This document shows positions 1-7,235 of a stretch of DNA of 7,333 nt, piece after piece. The notes beneath the pieces are model-generated. The model made no database searches. It was given only the letters and a program-made list of their open reading frames with translations, and was not told the DNA's origin. Position numbers and translations under genes: made by a program. How positions within the stretch are numbered: the first letter of the stretch is position 1; every line of letters begins with the position of its first letter. Source of the DNA: Treponema sp. (GTDB lineage Bacteria > Spirochaetota > Spirochaetia > Treponematales > Treponemataceae); the NCBI GenBank assembly GCA_017421145.1, contig JAFOTA010000203.1, positions 1 to 7,333 of the forward strand. The letters run 5' to 3'.

Positions 1-1494
1 AAGTTTCAGCAGCTCAAAAAAGGCGACTTTGTTATTGCCGTCTTTCTTTCTGAGCCATGCAACATACGGAAAAAGGGGATACAAATCAGGATCGGAAGAA
101 AGCTCCGCCGCATCGGAAGAACATCCCCACCCTTCAAATATCGGCTTGATAGTATCCATCCAGTGAGTGAATTCCTTAATGTTTTTTTGAAAATCTTCAT
201 GACGGAAAGAATTTCCAGGGTTTACAAGTAGTCCGCCGTCAAAATCAAAGCCGTATTTTTTCGCCCATATGCAGAGGGTTTCTCCGTAGCCTTCAAGAAC
301 CGGGCTTGTAACAGGATTTTTAAGCTTGTCGCCGAAGATACTTTTTGAAGGAGCCTCTTTTAGCTCTGTCCTGAACATGAGTGCGCAGTGCCTTGTTTCC
401 GGGTTTTCAATCCTCGACGCTGATTTCGAAAAACTTGAATCAAGGTATGTTCCGCGGCAATAGGGCTTTCCGCCGTTGTATGAAAAATCTGCTCCGAACA
501 CCCTTATTTTTTTTGCACCAAGCTGACGGGCAAAATCGCATGCAGCTATGGTTACCGTGCCGGATCCGCTTTCAACCGTAAGAAGTCCAAAACCTTCAGC
601 TGCCTTCATGCACAAAGGATGGAAGCTTTTTACGAAAATCACCCTGCATCCGCGTTCAATGACTGCGTTTACCGCCGTATGGTTTGCACAAAGATCAAAA
701 ACAAAACAAGGAAGCTTTCCGTTCAATCCGGTTCCGAGCATAAAATGGCCTGAAGAAACGAACTGTCCGTCGATCGAAAGAACGTAATCAGGATCTATTC
801 CCCTTGAAACCAAAGGACCGTATGCAGTGTCGGTAGAGAAAACCACGTAATCTTCCCGGTGTGATGAAATCATGCCCGCGGTCAAGTCAAGGCTTGGTCC
901 TGCCGCAATGACGGCTGCAATCTTTTCCGTGCAAGGTTCCGCTTCCACTTCCGATGCTACGGCTGCAATCTTCAGGTTTTCCATTATGTTTTTCTGCCAG
1001 ATTTTTCCGAAATGCGACTGGACTGAAAAATCAGCGGAAAGTGATCTTATCTTTTTTTCTATTATATTTTTTATAAACGAGCATTTTTCTTGTGAATGGA
1101 TTTCCCACGCACGCTGGGCTGCAAACGTAAACGAAGGATATGCGGCAGGAAAATAACGCTTTTCCAATTCAGATTCAAAATCATCTGCGGTGCAAAAAGA
1201 AAGCTTTGCGGAATCAGAAAGTTCCCTTACACCGGGAATTGAAAGACAGAAATCAAGGCTTTCTTTGTCGGCTTCCACTGCAAGAACAAAAAAATCACCG
1301 GAGAGCCTGGAAAGAAGGTTTTCAATGTGGAATCCACCGCCTATACCTGCTGCGACTATGAATCCGCATTCAGCTTCTTTCATGAACGACTGCGCTTCCG
1401 ACTCTGGATTGTATTTTGAGTGCATGGGCTTACCGTCAGAAAAAAGAGGCACGATCCGGCCGGTCTTAGATAAAACTGTTCCTGAATAAATCAT
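1..1494 (-). CDS. DUF115 / MptE-like (Maf-related) protein, C-terminus cut by the window edge
   Basis: The reading frame is open from an ATG at 1494 to base 1, giving 498 residues with no stop, so the C-terminus lies outside the window. The N-terminal part has HSKYNPESEAQSF (residues 25-37) and a glycine-rich nucleotide-binding-like turn, FIVAAGIGGGFH (45-56). The DUF115 core (PF01973) follows: AAVIAAGPSLDL (193-204), IDPDYVLSIDGQ (233-244), then SGTVTIAACDFARQLGA (311-327) and GADFSYNGGKPYCRGTYL (334-351). There is no signal peptide or membrane segment, and 14 cysteines fit a cytoplasmic protein. The family includes archaeal 6-hydroxymethyl-7,8-dihydropterin diphosphokinase and the Maf flagellin-modification proteins. 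In a bacterium with a probable flagellar promoter nearby, sugar transfer to flagellin is the more attractive role, but this is inference. The start overlaps the preceding paralogue by four bases, so translation is probably coupled. Family assignment is firm; substrate is unknown. Confidence 0.88.
   Translation of the reverse strand, partial: MIYSGTVLSKTGRIVPLFSDGKPMHSKYNPESEAQSFMKEAECGFIVAAGIGGGFHIENLLSRLSGDFFVLAVEADKESLDFCLSIPGVRELSDSAKLSFCTADDFESELEKRYFPAAYPSFTFAAQRAWEIHSQEKCSFIKNIIEKKIRSLSADFSVQSHFGKIWQKNIMENLKIAAVASEVEAEPCTEKIAAVIAAGPSLDLTAGMISSHREDYVVFSTDTAYGPLVSRGIDPDYVLSIDGQFVSSGHFMLGTGLNGKLPCFVFDLCANHTAVNAVIERGCRVIFVKSFHPLCMKAAEGFGLLTVESGSGTVTIAACDFARQLGAKKIRVFGADFSYNGGKPYCRGTYLDSSFSKSASRIENPETRHCALMFRTELKEAPSKSIFGDKLKNPVTSPVLEGYGETLCIWAKKYGFDFDGGLLVNPGNSFRHEDFQKNIKEFTHWMDTIKPIFEGWGCSSDAAELSSDPDLYPLFPYVAWLRKKDGNNKVAFFELLKL
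1491..1494 (-). other. ATGA stop/start overlap between the two DUF115 genes
   Basis: The stop codon TGA (1493-1491) of the upstream DUF115 gene shares bases with the ATG (1494-1492) of the downstream one. Such overlaps usually mean the same transcript and translational coupling. A purine-rich GCGGGAAAA lies just before the ATG inside the upstream gene. Confidence 0.9.
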
Positions 1495-2996
1495 TTTTCC
1501 CGCTGTCCTTGACCTTTGTCCAGATAGTCCGTCATTTCACGGCAGAAAACGTTCATTTTTTCCATTATCTTTTTCCTGACCGAGACTTCGTTTTCCGTTC
1601 CCTTGTTGCGCTCCAAGACTATGTATTCAGAAGGGAATATGTTTTTTACCCATTCGTCGTCATGCATGTGGCTTTCAATTATGCCGCGGATTTTTTTCTT
1701 TCTTTCTTCAATGCTGAAGTCTGTTTCCGTAAAAACAAGGTTCGGTTTCGGAAGCTTCCTTGTGTTGTGAGACTCAAAATATTTCCAGTTCACGTCGCTG
1801 ATTTTTCCTAGCGAGTTGGAATACACGAAATTATTGCTGAGCCTGAAAAGCCTTCCTCCGAAATCGCTGCCCTTGAACCAGTCCCTGTATGCAGAAAGAG
1901 CGGTAGAAGGAAAGCTTCCTTGTGAAAGCCTTGTTTCTTTTGTGGAAAGCCTGTAATCTTTTGCGGCTCCTGTAAGCTCAAGTTCATTCGGCTGTGTGTG
2001 GCAGAATCCTTTTGACGGTGCAAGGTCAAGCCCGCAGAAATAGACGTTTCCGTCGCTTATGTCCAGAGCGAGCTTTGCGGCTGTTCCGCTTACCGTTCCG
2101 TTTCTCATGGCCTTTACCTGTATGTATCCGCATTCTTTCAATATGTCTTCACCGGATCCGTCACCGTATGAAAGTGGGATGACTGTTCTGTCAAAAATCT
2201 TTCCGTAGCATGCAGCTTCAACAGGCATTGCGACCGGTATGTCAAAGTCATTTTCCATTGCAAACGATAGGTGCTGCTTTGCCCAGTATCCGCCGTCCGT
2301 TGTTACGATCAGGTCTGGAATCAGCGAATTTTCTATAAGCGGCTTAAGGGCAGATGACAGTGCAATCAGAAAAAAAGAGTGCCTGTGCTCTATAAGCTTC
2401 GGAAATGAAGTTTGAAGGCTGGGACCGCTTGCACACACTACGACCGGAGAGGAGCCTTTCTGTATGTATGCGTTTTTATGCGAAAAAAGGCAGAACCTGA
2501 TTGAATTTCTTGTCCAGCGCTTCGCAAAATATGTCATCGTCGTGAGTACAGCCCGGCTTTTCAGCACTGCAGATTTTATTTCGTTCCATACCGCACTGCA
2601 CTCGGACGGGAATGCTTTTTCCGAAGGTTTCCATGAAGCAAAAAGGCATGCGCTTATTCCTTCTTCTCCCATGTAGTTGAAGAGCTGCTGTGAAAGGGGA
2701 ACGTATGAATGGCTGTCATAAAGGAAGCTTTTGTCCCAGAAATAATTGTAATCGGAAAAAAAAGAATTGTAGCGGACGCAGCATAATTTTGCACCCGGAA
2801 AACGTTCCCTTAGAAACTGGGCGCAATAGGACAGTGCAGGCTCCGTAATCAGTATGTATGACGGAAGGAATGAACATTCAAGCGAATCGACGAATCTCTG
2901 GGCCTCCTTTTCGGGGGCATAGGCGGAATGCAGCTTGATTCCGTCAACAGAAACTGAGTCCTTCATACCTTCTTTTTTCAAAAGATTAATCGTCAT
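1491..2996 (-). CDS. DUF115 / MptE-like (Maf-related) protein, diverged paralogue
   Basis: This is a 501-residue protein if it starts at the ATG at 2996. The core motifs match its neighbour: HSAYAPEKEAQRF (residues 23-35), VVVCASGPSLQ (185-195), PDLIVTTDGGYW (227-238), and NGTVSGTAAKLALDI (299-313) leading to FCGLDLAP (320-327). The C-terminal 75 residues are charged and helical. It lacks the glycine-rich N-terminal turn of its neighbour, having SYILITEPALSYCAQFL (46-62) instead, and lacks the GGKPYxRGTYL segment, so one of the two may be catalytic and the other accessory. Start choice: the frame extends upstream to a TTG at 3065, but that would code through a terminator stem. The 2996 start gives the same distance to the HSxY motif as in the paralogue (23 against 25 residues). 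An ATG at 2966 is possible but has a purine-rich stretch almost touching it. Neither has a convincing ribosome binding site. Family firm, function inferred as flagellin or surface glycan modification. Confidence 0.87.
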   Translation of the reverse strand: MTINLLKKEGMKDSVSVDGIKLHSAYAPEKEAQRFVDSLECSFLPSYILITEPALSYCAQFLRERFPGAKLCCVRYNSFFSDYNYFWDKSFLYDSHSYVPLSQQLFNYMGEEGISACLFASWKPSEKAFPSECSAVWNEIKSAVLKSRAVLTTMTYFAKRWTRNSIRFCLFSHKNAYIQKGSSPVVVCASGPSLQTSFPKLIEHRHSFFLIALSSALKPLIENSLIPDLIVTTDGGYWAKQHLSFAMENDFDIPVAMPVEAACYGKIFDRTVIPLSYGDGSGEDILKECGYIQVKAMRNGTVSGTAAKLALDISDGNVYFCGLDLAPSKGFCHTQPNELELTGAAKDYRLSTKETRLSQGSFPSTALSAYRDWFKGSDFGGRLFRLSNNFVYSNSLGKISDVNWKYFESHNTRKLPKPNLVFTETDFSIEERKKKIRGIIESHMHDDEWVKNIFPSEYIVLERNKGTENEVSVRKKIMEKMNVFCREMTDYLDKGQGQREK

Positions 2997-3011
2997 GCTT
3001 TTAAAATCGGC

Positions 3012-3062
3012 AAAAAAAAACCGTATCCCTATACAAGATTTATTCCTGCAAGGATACGGTTT
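3012..3062 (-). terminator. Intrinsic terminator after the acidic protein gene
   Basis: Read leftward, the arm AAACCGTATCC (3062-3052) pairs perfectly with GGATACGGTTT (3028-3018), an 11-bp stem with a 23-base loop, and it runs straight into nine T residues (3020-3012). It begins about 30 bases after the stop of the acidic gene. The T run is only on this side, so it acts on minus-strand transcription. The loop is longer than usual but contains a small TCC/GGA pairing that may shorten it. It lies only 15 bases before the likely start of the next gene, so it could also work as a leaky attenuator of the DUF115 pair. Confidence 0.85.
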
Positions 3063-3092
3063 CAAGCCTGATTAGCGGCTGTTTTTCAAAGC

Positions 3093-6000
3093 TCAGGACA
3101 AGCCAAGCTCATTGAACAGCTTCTTGTATGTGCTGAACTGCTCTGACTGGGCGAATTCCGCAATCTTGTCCTCTGGAAGGCTTTCAAGGAGCTGATCCAT
3201 ATATGCAAGCACGGATCTGATTTCCTGTTTCATTTCCTCAGGGATTGAGCTTACGCCGGAAGATGGCTGGATCTGCTCGGAAACAGTTTCTTCTTCGGCT
3301 TGATCACCGACTTCTGCAGGAGGAACTACAGTTTCTTCTTCTGCGGCCGGGCTTTCTTCCTGTGCGCTTTCACCGGATTCTGCTTCTACAGGTTCCTGGA
3401 AATCTTCTTCAACTGCTGCATCAAGACCTGCGTCTTCCTGTGCTTCAGGATCAGCTGAATCCCATTTCTTGAACACCGTGTTGACAGGCTCTTCTGAAAT
3501 TCCAGGCTCAAGCTTTTCGTCTTCTTCCTCACCGTTTGACGCATCTTCTGAAAGATAGTTGTAGTCATCCTGAGAAATGGAATTGTCTTCCTGTGCGTCA
3601 AGTGACTCTGATTCAGAGGAACCGGAGCTTTCTTCAACGTTGCTGATGACAGGCTCTGAATCCTGTTCGGATTCTTCATTGACGGAAGCTTCTGCAGCCG
3701 GCTCTTCGAACGTTTCTTCAGAAGTCGTTTCTGTTTCTGCTTCCGTTTCCATGTCTTCCGCTGAAACTTCAGGTTCAGTATAAGAATCTTCTGAAGCTTC
3801 ATCAGAAAGGGCAGGCTCTGAAACTGAACCGCTTTCCTGTGCCTCTGGTTCTGCAGGTTCAAAATCAGGCTCGACAGACTTTTCTGAATCTACCGCTGCG
3901 TCATCCTCAACCTTCGGAACTTCAATTTCGTCAGGCAGGGTCTCTTCTTCATTTGATTCGATTTCGTTTTCAAGCTCTACGGAGTCAAGGTTTGGCTCCT
4001 CAAAATTCTCTTCGTTGAAATCGACGCTAAGATTGTTGTCAAAATCTTCGTTCGGAACTGCAGCAGCTCCCTCAACAGAGCCGAGCAGTGATTCTTCCGC
4101 TTCGTTTTCGGCAGGGGTGAATTCCGCCGTGCTAAGGATGTTGGACAATTCATCTCCGCTCAGCGCGATTGTATCGTCATCATCCATGTCACTGAAGAAC
4201 CCGGATTCTTTTTCAGAATCTACAGGTGCAGGCTCCGGAACAGGTGCAGTACCGTTCTTGAATTCCGCAAATTCACTCTTCAGCTCATTGATTTCTTCCC
4301 TGATTGATGAAAGCTCCTGGGCAATCTGCCTGATAAGCCTCGTGTTCTCAGAGATTTGATCCTGTGTGTTGGTATCCATTTGTTCTTCTCCAGCATCTGG
4401 AATGGTGTCTTTGGTTTCTTCTTCTGTTTCTCCGTCTGCCGCTGCATCACCGCAAGCAGGGGTTTCAGCAAGGATAGTATTTTCAGGCTGTGAACCTTCA
4501 TCAATACTCTCTATATTATCACCCTTATTTTCATTTTCTGCAACTGTTTCATTTGAATTTTCTGCAGGACGGATACCGGTATTTTCATCATAGTCCAGAC
4601 CGCTCATGTCGGCAGGAACCATTGCATCGACATCCAGGTTGAACATTCCGCCTTCACCTTCTGATTCATCAGGGTCATCAAAATCACCGGACGAATCTGC
4701 GCTTCCGTTTTCCTTGAAGTTGTCAGAAGCTTCACCCTCATTTTCAACGAGAGGAGAATAGAACGGAGAGGGGATTACGTCATCATCATCCATAACATCG
4801 TTCGAAACGCCGCCTTCTGAAGGATCTACCACGAGACTTTCAATCACCGCATCCTGTGCACCGGCATCAAGATCTCCTTCATCTTCCGGCGCTTCTGATT
4901 CCTTGCGCTGCTGCTCAAGCTCTTCAGGTGAATAAGAGCGGTTTCCCTCGCAAATCGACGGATCTGAAAAACCTTCGCTGCCCATAAAATCATCCAAGGC
5001 AACCGTATCTTCTACCGCACCGGTAGATTCAGTCTCTGGCAGAGCCTCCTCGCCGGAATTTGCAAAGACAGGAGCACTGACTTCATTTTCTTCTGCTGCA
5101 TTTTCTATATCAGCCATTGAACCCTCCGTTTTTTCAGATTGTATTTCTGTTTCAGCTGTCAGTTCCGGCTCATTTTCCAGGTCTGCGCTGAATTCATTTT
5201 TTGCCATATCATCTGTATCGGCAGATTGGGAGCTTTCAGACACTATGCCTTCGATTTCCTGAAAATCTGCGTCGGTTTCATCAATGTTTACGTCATCGAT
5301 CCTGACATCATCAGACGGTGCTTCTGCGGTCTCCGTTTCTTCTGCCTTTATTTCCTCTGATTCAGTCGATTCAGTTTCAAAAGGAACAGATTCATCGGTT
5401 TTTGTTTCTTCTGATTCATTATCTACCGTTATTGGTTCATCTGCTTCAGATTCGACTGGCACTGATTCCTCAGCTTTTGTTTCCGTTGATTCAGAAGGTT
5501 CATTTGTTTCTATCGTATTTGATTCATCTGATCCAGCGTCCCCGCTTTCAAAAGGAACCGTTTCATCGATTTTCGGCTCTTCTGATTCAGTTTCGACAGG
5601 CATAGATTCTTCTGCTTTTATTTCCTCTGATTCATTTTCCGCCGGTTCCGTTTCCACTGGTTTTTCTTCATTGGATACGGATGCGTCAGGCACTGTTTCT
5701 TCGGCCTTTGTTTCATCAGATACGGTTCTTTCCATTTCGGCAGGCTTTGATGCAGGGGCAGGAGAAGAAGACGTTTCATCGACAATTGAATCAAGGAGCG
5801 AATCAACGTCAAAATCATTGTCAGGAGCGGAATAGGGGTTGGCCTCATCCTGCTTGAGTGACTCAGGCCCGGTTGAACTTGTGTCAAGCTCTATTGCAAC
5901 GGTATCCTCAGTGGACTCATTTCCCATGTCGCTTGAATCCATGGCGTTTTCATCTATTACAAGCTCATAGTTCTGGACATCAGGAACCTTAGGCTTCTTT

Positions 6001-7112
6001 TCCTCACCGCCGATCTTTATGTTTCCTGTATCTTCATCGCCAAGACCGAATTCTGAGAGATCCACGCTTTCTGATTCACCGAATGAAGCGGGAGCTGCTT
6101 TTGCGGCATCAGATGATTCGGTTTTCGGAGCAGAATCTTCTATGCTGTCGAACATAGCGTCAAAGTTGTCGAGTATGTCGTCGGAATCTGATGGAGCGGA
6201 TGATGGAGCAGGGGCAGAACTTTCAGAACCGGATGTAGATTCGTCAAGGAATGCGTCAAGGTCGCTGAAATCAACGTCCCCGTCACCGTCGTATTCCACT
6301 TCAGGCTCTTCGAAAGTAAGGTCTATGTCAAGAGGATCGTCAAACTCCGCTATGACATTTTCCTGCTTTTCCGTTCCTACGCCGAAATCAGATGCATCAA
6401 GGAATGCGTCAAGGGAAACTTCACCGTCGGGCTGCATGTTCGTGTCACCGGAAGCATCACCGTCGCTCAAAAAGCTTTCCACGGAAATTTCACCGTCTTC
6501 ACCAGGGCTGTCAAGGAATGCGTCAAGAGAAACCTCTCCGTCTTCAATGTCTGGAGAAGAACTTTGTGTTTCCGCCGCCGGATGAGATGCAGGAGCAGAT
6601 GTAGCGGGAGGCTCTGAATCTGATGCGTTTATTTCATCTGCAAGGGCTTCGAAATCAAAATCAGCGGCAACGTCCTGTCCGGCACCAGAATCAACCGAAA
6701 CTTCCGCCGAAGGGCTTTCTTCTTTAGGTGGAATTTCTTCTGCAGCCGTATCATCTGATTTTTGAGGCTCTTCAACTTCTATTTTAAACGAACCGTCGTC
6801 ATCTGAATCCTGTACGCTTTCAGAAACATCCGAAGCAGATTCAGTCTGAGGATCAGGAGGAAGCTTCAGGTCATCGGAAAAAAAGTCTTCCGGAATCGAC
6901 AGGTCGGGTGAATCAACGCCGCCGCCGCTGTCAGGAATATTTCCGCCGGAATCATCTTCCGAAATTTCAAATCCTGTATCATCATTTCCGGTTGAGACGC
7001 TGTTTTGCTCCGGTGTATTTTCTGAAGGCACAATCTGTGCATCGTGTGGGGGAGTCTTGACCCATACACCGTACTGGTCAAGCTCGTTATTCATTTTTGA
7101 AGTATTGTCCAT
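3093..7112 (-). CDS. Giant acidic low-complexity protein of unknown function (1339 aa)
   Basis: I do not recognise a named function. The protein is dominated by Glu, Asp, Ser, Pro, Ala and Thr: 41 of residues 491-600 are Asp or Glu, against 5 Lys and no Arg. It has only two Cys (721, 887) and two Trp (17, 1217). No signal peptide or membrane segment is visible, so it should be cytoplasmic and largely disordered. Ordered-looking parts are an N-terminal LDQYGVWVKTPPHD (11-24), a heptad coiled coil (920-951), and a helical C-terminal cap from about 1289 to the end containing SVLAYMDQLLESLPEDKI and YKKLFNELGLS. Between them lie recurring VSLDAFLD-like motifs (192-292) and a Glu-rich repeat tract (466-600). 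The ATG at 7112 is chosen because AAGAGG lies 8 bases upstream; the Met at residue 7 has no such site. A sigma-28-type promoter precedes it and a terminator follows. A scaffold or polar-organiser role, similar in architecture to PopZ or HubP/FimV, is speculation. Confidence 0.9.
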   Translation of the reverse strand: MDNTSKMNNELDQYGVWVKTPPHDAQIVPSENTPEQNSVSTGNDDTGFEISEDDSGGNIPDSGGGVDSPDLSIPEDFFSDDLKLPPDPQTESASDVSESVQDSDDDGSFKIEVEEPQKSDDTAAEEIPPKEESPSAEVSVDSGAGQDVAADFDFEALADEINASDSEPPATSAPASHPAAETQSSSPDIEDGEVSLDAFLDSPGEDGEISVESFLSDGDASGDTNMQPDGEVSLDAFLDASDFGVGTEKQENVIAEFDDPLDIDLTFEEPEVEYDGDGDVDFSDLDAFLDESTSGSESSAPAPSSAPSDSDDILDNFDAMFDSIEDSAPKTESSDAAKAAPASFGESESVDLSEFGLGDEDTGNIKIGGEEKKPKVPDVQNYELVIDENAMDSSDMGNESTEDTVAIELDTSSTGPESLKQDEANPYSAPDNDFDVDSLLDSIVDETSSSPAPASKPAEMERTVSDETKAEETVPDASVSNEEKPVETEPAENESEEIKAEESMPVETESEEPKIDETVPFESGDAGSDESNTIETNEPSESTETKAEESVPVESEADEPITVDNESEETKTDESVPFETESTESEEIKAEETETAEAPSDDVRIDDVNIDETDADFQEIEGIVSESSQSADTDDMAKNEFSADLENEPELTAETEIQSEKTEGSMADIENAAEENEVSAPVFANSGEEALPETESTGAVEDTVALDDFMGSEGFSDPSICEGNRSYSPEELEQQRKESEAPEDEGDLDAGAQDAVIESLVVDPSEGGVSNDVMDDDDVIPSPFYSPLVENEGEASDNFKENGSADSSGDFDDPDESEGEGGMFNLDVDAMVPADMSGLDYDENTGIRPAENSNETVAENENKGDNIESIDEGSQPENTILAETPACGDAAADGETEEETKDTIPDAGEEQMDTNTQDQISENTRLIRQIAQELSSIREEINELKSEFAEFKNGTAPVPEPAPVDSEKESGFFSDMDDDDTIALSGDELSNILSTAEFTPAENEAEESLLGSVEGAAAVPNEDFDNNLSVDFNEENFEEPNLDSVELENEIESNEEETLPDEIEVPKVEDDAAVDSEKSVEPDFEPAEPEAQESGSVSEPALSDEASEDSYTEPEVSAEDMETEAETETTSEETFEEPAAEASVNEESEQDSEPVISNVEESSGSSESESLDAQEDNSISQDDYNYLSEDASNGEEEDEKLEPGISEEPVNTVFKKWDSADPEAQEDAGLDAAVEEDFQEPVEAESGESAQEESPAAEEETVVPPAEVGDQAEEETVSEQIQPSSGVSSIPEEMKQEIRSVLAYMDQLLESLPEDKIAEFAQSEQFSTYKKLFNELGLS
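3096..3266 (-). other. Helical C-terminal cap of the acidic protein
   Basis: Residues 1283-1339 differ sharply in composition from the rest. They contain regularly spaced hydrophobic residues (I1298, V1301, L1302, M1305, L1308, L1309, L1312, I1317, F1320, F1326, Y1329, L1332, F1333, L1336), Lys and Arg, and three predicted amphipathic helices. This is most likely a small folded or oligomerising domain. I recall similar tails on other spirochaete proteins but cannot verify this here. Confidence 0.6.
4260..4355 (-). other. Coiled-coil segment in the acidic protein
   Basis: Residues 920-951 place hydrophobic residues at strict 3-4 spacing: I927, I930, L934, I937, I941, L944, F948, F951, with I920 and N923 continuing the pattern upstream. 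It carries Arg and Lys (R925, R928, R938, K945), which are otherwise rare in this protein. A dimeric or trimeric coiled coil is the natural reading, so the protein is probably oligomeric. Confidence 0.7.
5313..5717 (-). repeat. Degenerate Glu-rich coding repeats (residues 466-600)
   Basis: The protein repeats a unit close to ESEE-x-K-x-EES-V-P-V/F-E. Copies include ETKAEETVP (468-475), ESEEIKAEESMPVETE (494-509), EEPKIDETVPFES (511-523), ETKAEESVPVESE (544-556), ESEETKTDESVPFETE (566-581) and ESEEIKAEE (584-592). DNA similarity remains: the 27 bases at 5338-5364 match 5608-5634 with one difference, and TTTCAAAAGGAAC occurs at both 5375 and 5546 (171 bases apart, a whole number of codons). This suggests growth by in-frame duplication. 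Confidence 0.75.
6237..6539 (-). repeat. Recurring GEVSLDAFLD motif repeats (residues 192-292)
   Basis: The protein carries GEVSLDAFLD (192-201), GEISVESFLS (207-216), GEVSLDAFLD (230-239) and the relative DFSDLDAFLDES (281-292). On the DNA, the 17-mer TCAAGGAATGCGTCAAG (plus strand) occurs exactly three times, at 6244-6260, 6397-6413 and 6511-6527. Distances of 153 and 114 bases are whole numbers of codons. The motif is hydrophobic residues in an acidic setting, the usual look of a short docking motif. Confidence 0.85.
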
Positions 7113-7120
7113 AAGTCAAG

Positions 7121-7126
7121 CCTCTT
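7121..7126 (-). promoter_or_regulatory. Ribosome binding site of the acidic protein gene
   Basis: AAGAGG on the minus strand ends 8 bases before the ATG at 7112. It fixes this start in preference to the second Met, six codons further in, which has only AT-rich sequence before it. Confidence 0.7.
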
Positions 7127-7207
7127 ATGCTGTTTTCCAGTGAAATACCGCATGCTGAAATCCCCACACCCTTGTTCAGCAGCCGGTCCACACCTCTATC
7201 CTTAACA

Positions 7208-7235
7208 TTATCGGCAGATTTTCCGAAATTCTTGA
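7208..7235 (-). promoter_or_regulatory. Sigma-28 (FliA-type) promoter for the acidic protein gene
   Basis: The minus strand reads TCAAG (7235-7231) and then, with 16 bases between TCAA and the -10 box, GCCGATAA (7215-7208). The known flagellar sigma-28 consensus is TAAA, about 15 bases, then GCCGATAA, so the -10 box is perfect and the -35 differs by one base in TAAAG. Transcription would start near 7200-7202, leaving a leader of about 90 bases before the ATG. No equally good housekeeping promoter is seen close to the gene. This places the gene in the late flagellar/chemotaxis regulon by sequence. Confidence 0.78.

Noticed and set aside
137..144. GCCGATA on the minus strand as another sigma-28 -10 box
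   Set aside because: It codes for conserved-frame residues (KPIF) inside the DUF115 gene and has no -35 partner or gene start downstream.
2997..3065. Extended TTG start for the first DUF115 gene
   Set aside because: Those 23 codons lie largely in the terminator stem, loop and T run, and the family N-terminus does not need them.
3386..3862. Lys/Gln-rich 158-aa minus-strand frame inside the acidic gene
   Set aside because: It is the shifted reading of Glu-rich codons (GAA read as AAG/AAA); nothing suggests programmed frameshifting.
5284..5835. Long plus-strand frame (183 aa, Ser/Val-rich) opposite the acidic gene
   Set aside because: It is the complement of the Glu/Ser/Thr-rich repeats; its biased composition follows from the sense codons, and it has no separate ribosome binding site or recognisable motif.
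6019..6585. Long plus-strand frame (188 aa, Ser/Arg-rich) opposite the acidic gene
   Set aside because: Same explanation: antisense shadow of the FLD-motif region, with repeats that mirror the coding repeats.
7113..7202. Several GGA triplets in the leader as CsrA sites
   Set aside because: Four GGA occurrences are noticeable in a flagellar context, but none has the wider ACAnGGA consensus or a clear hairpin loop.
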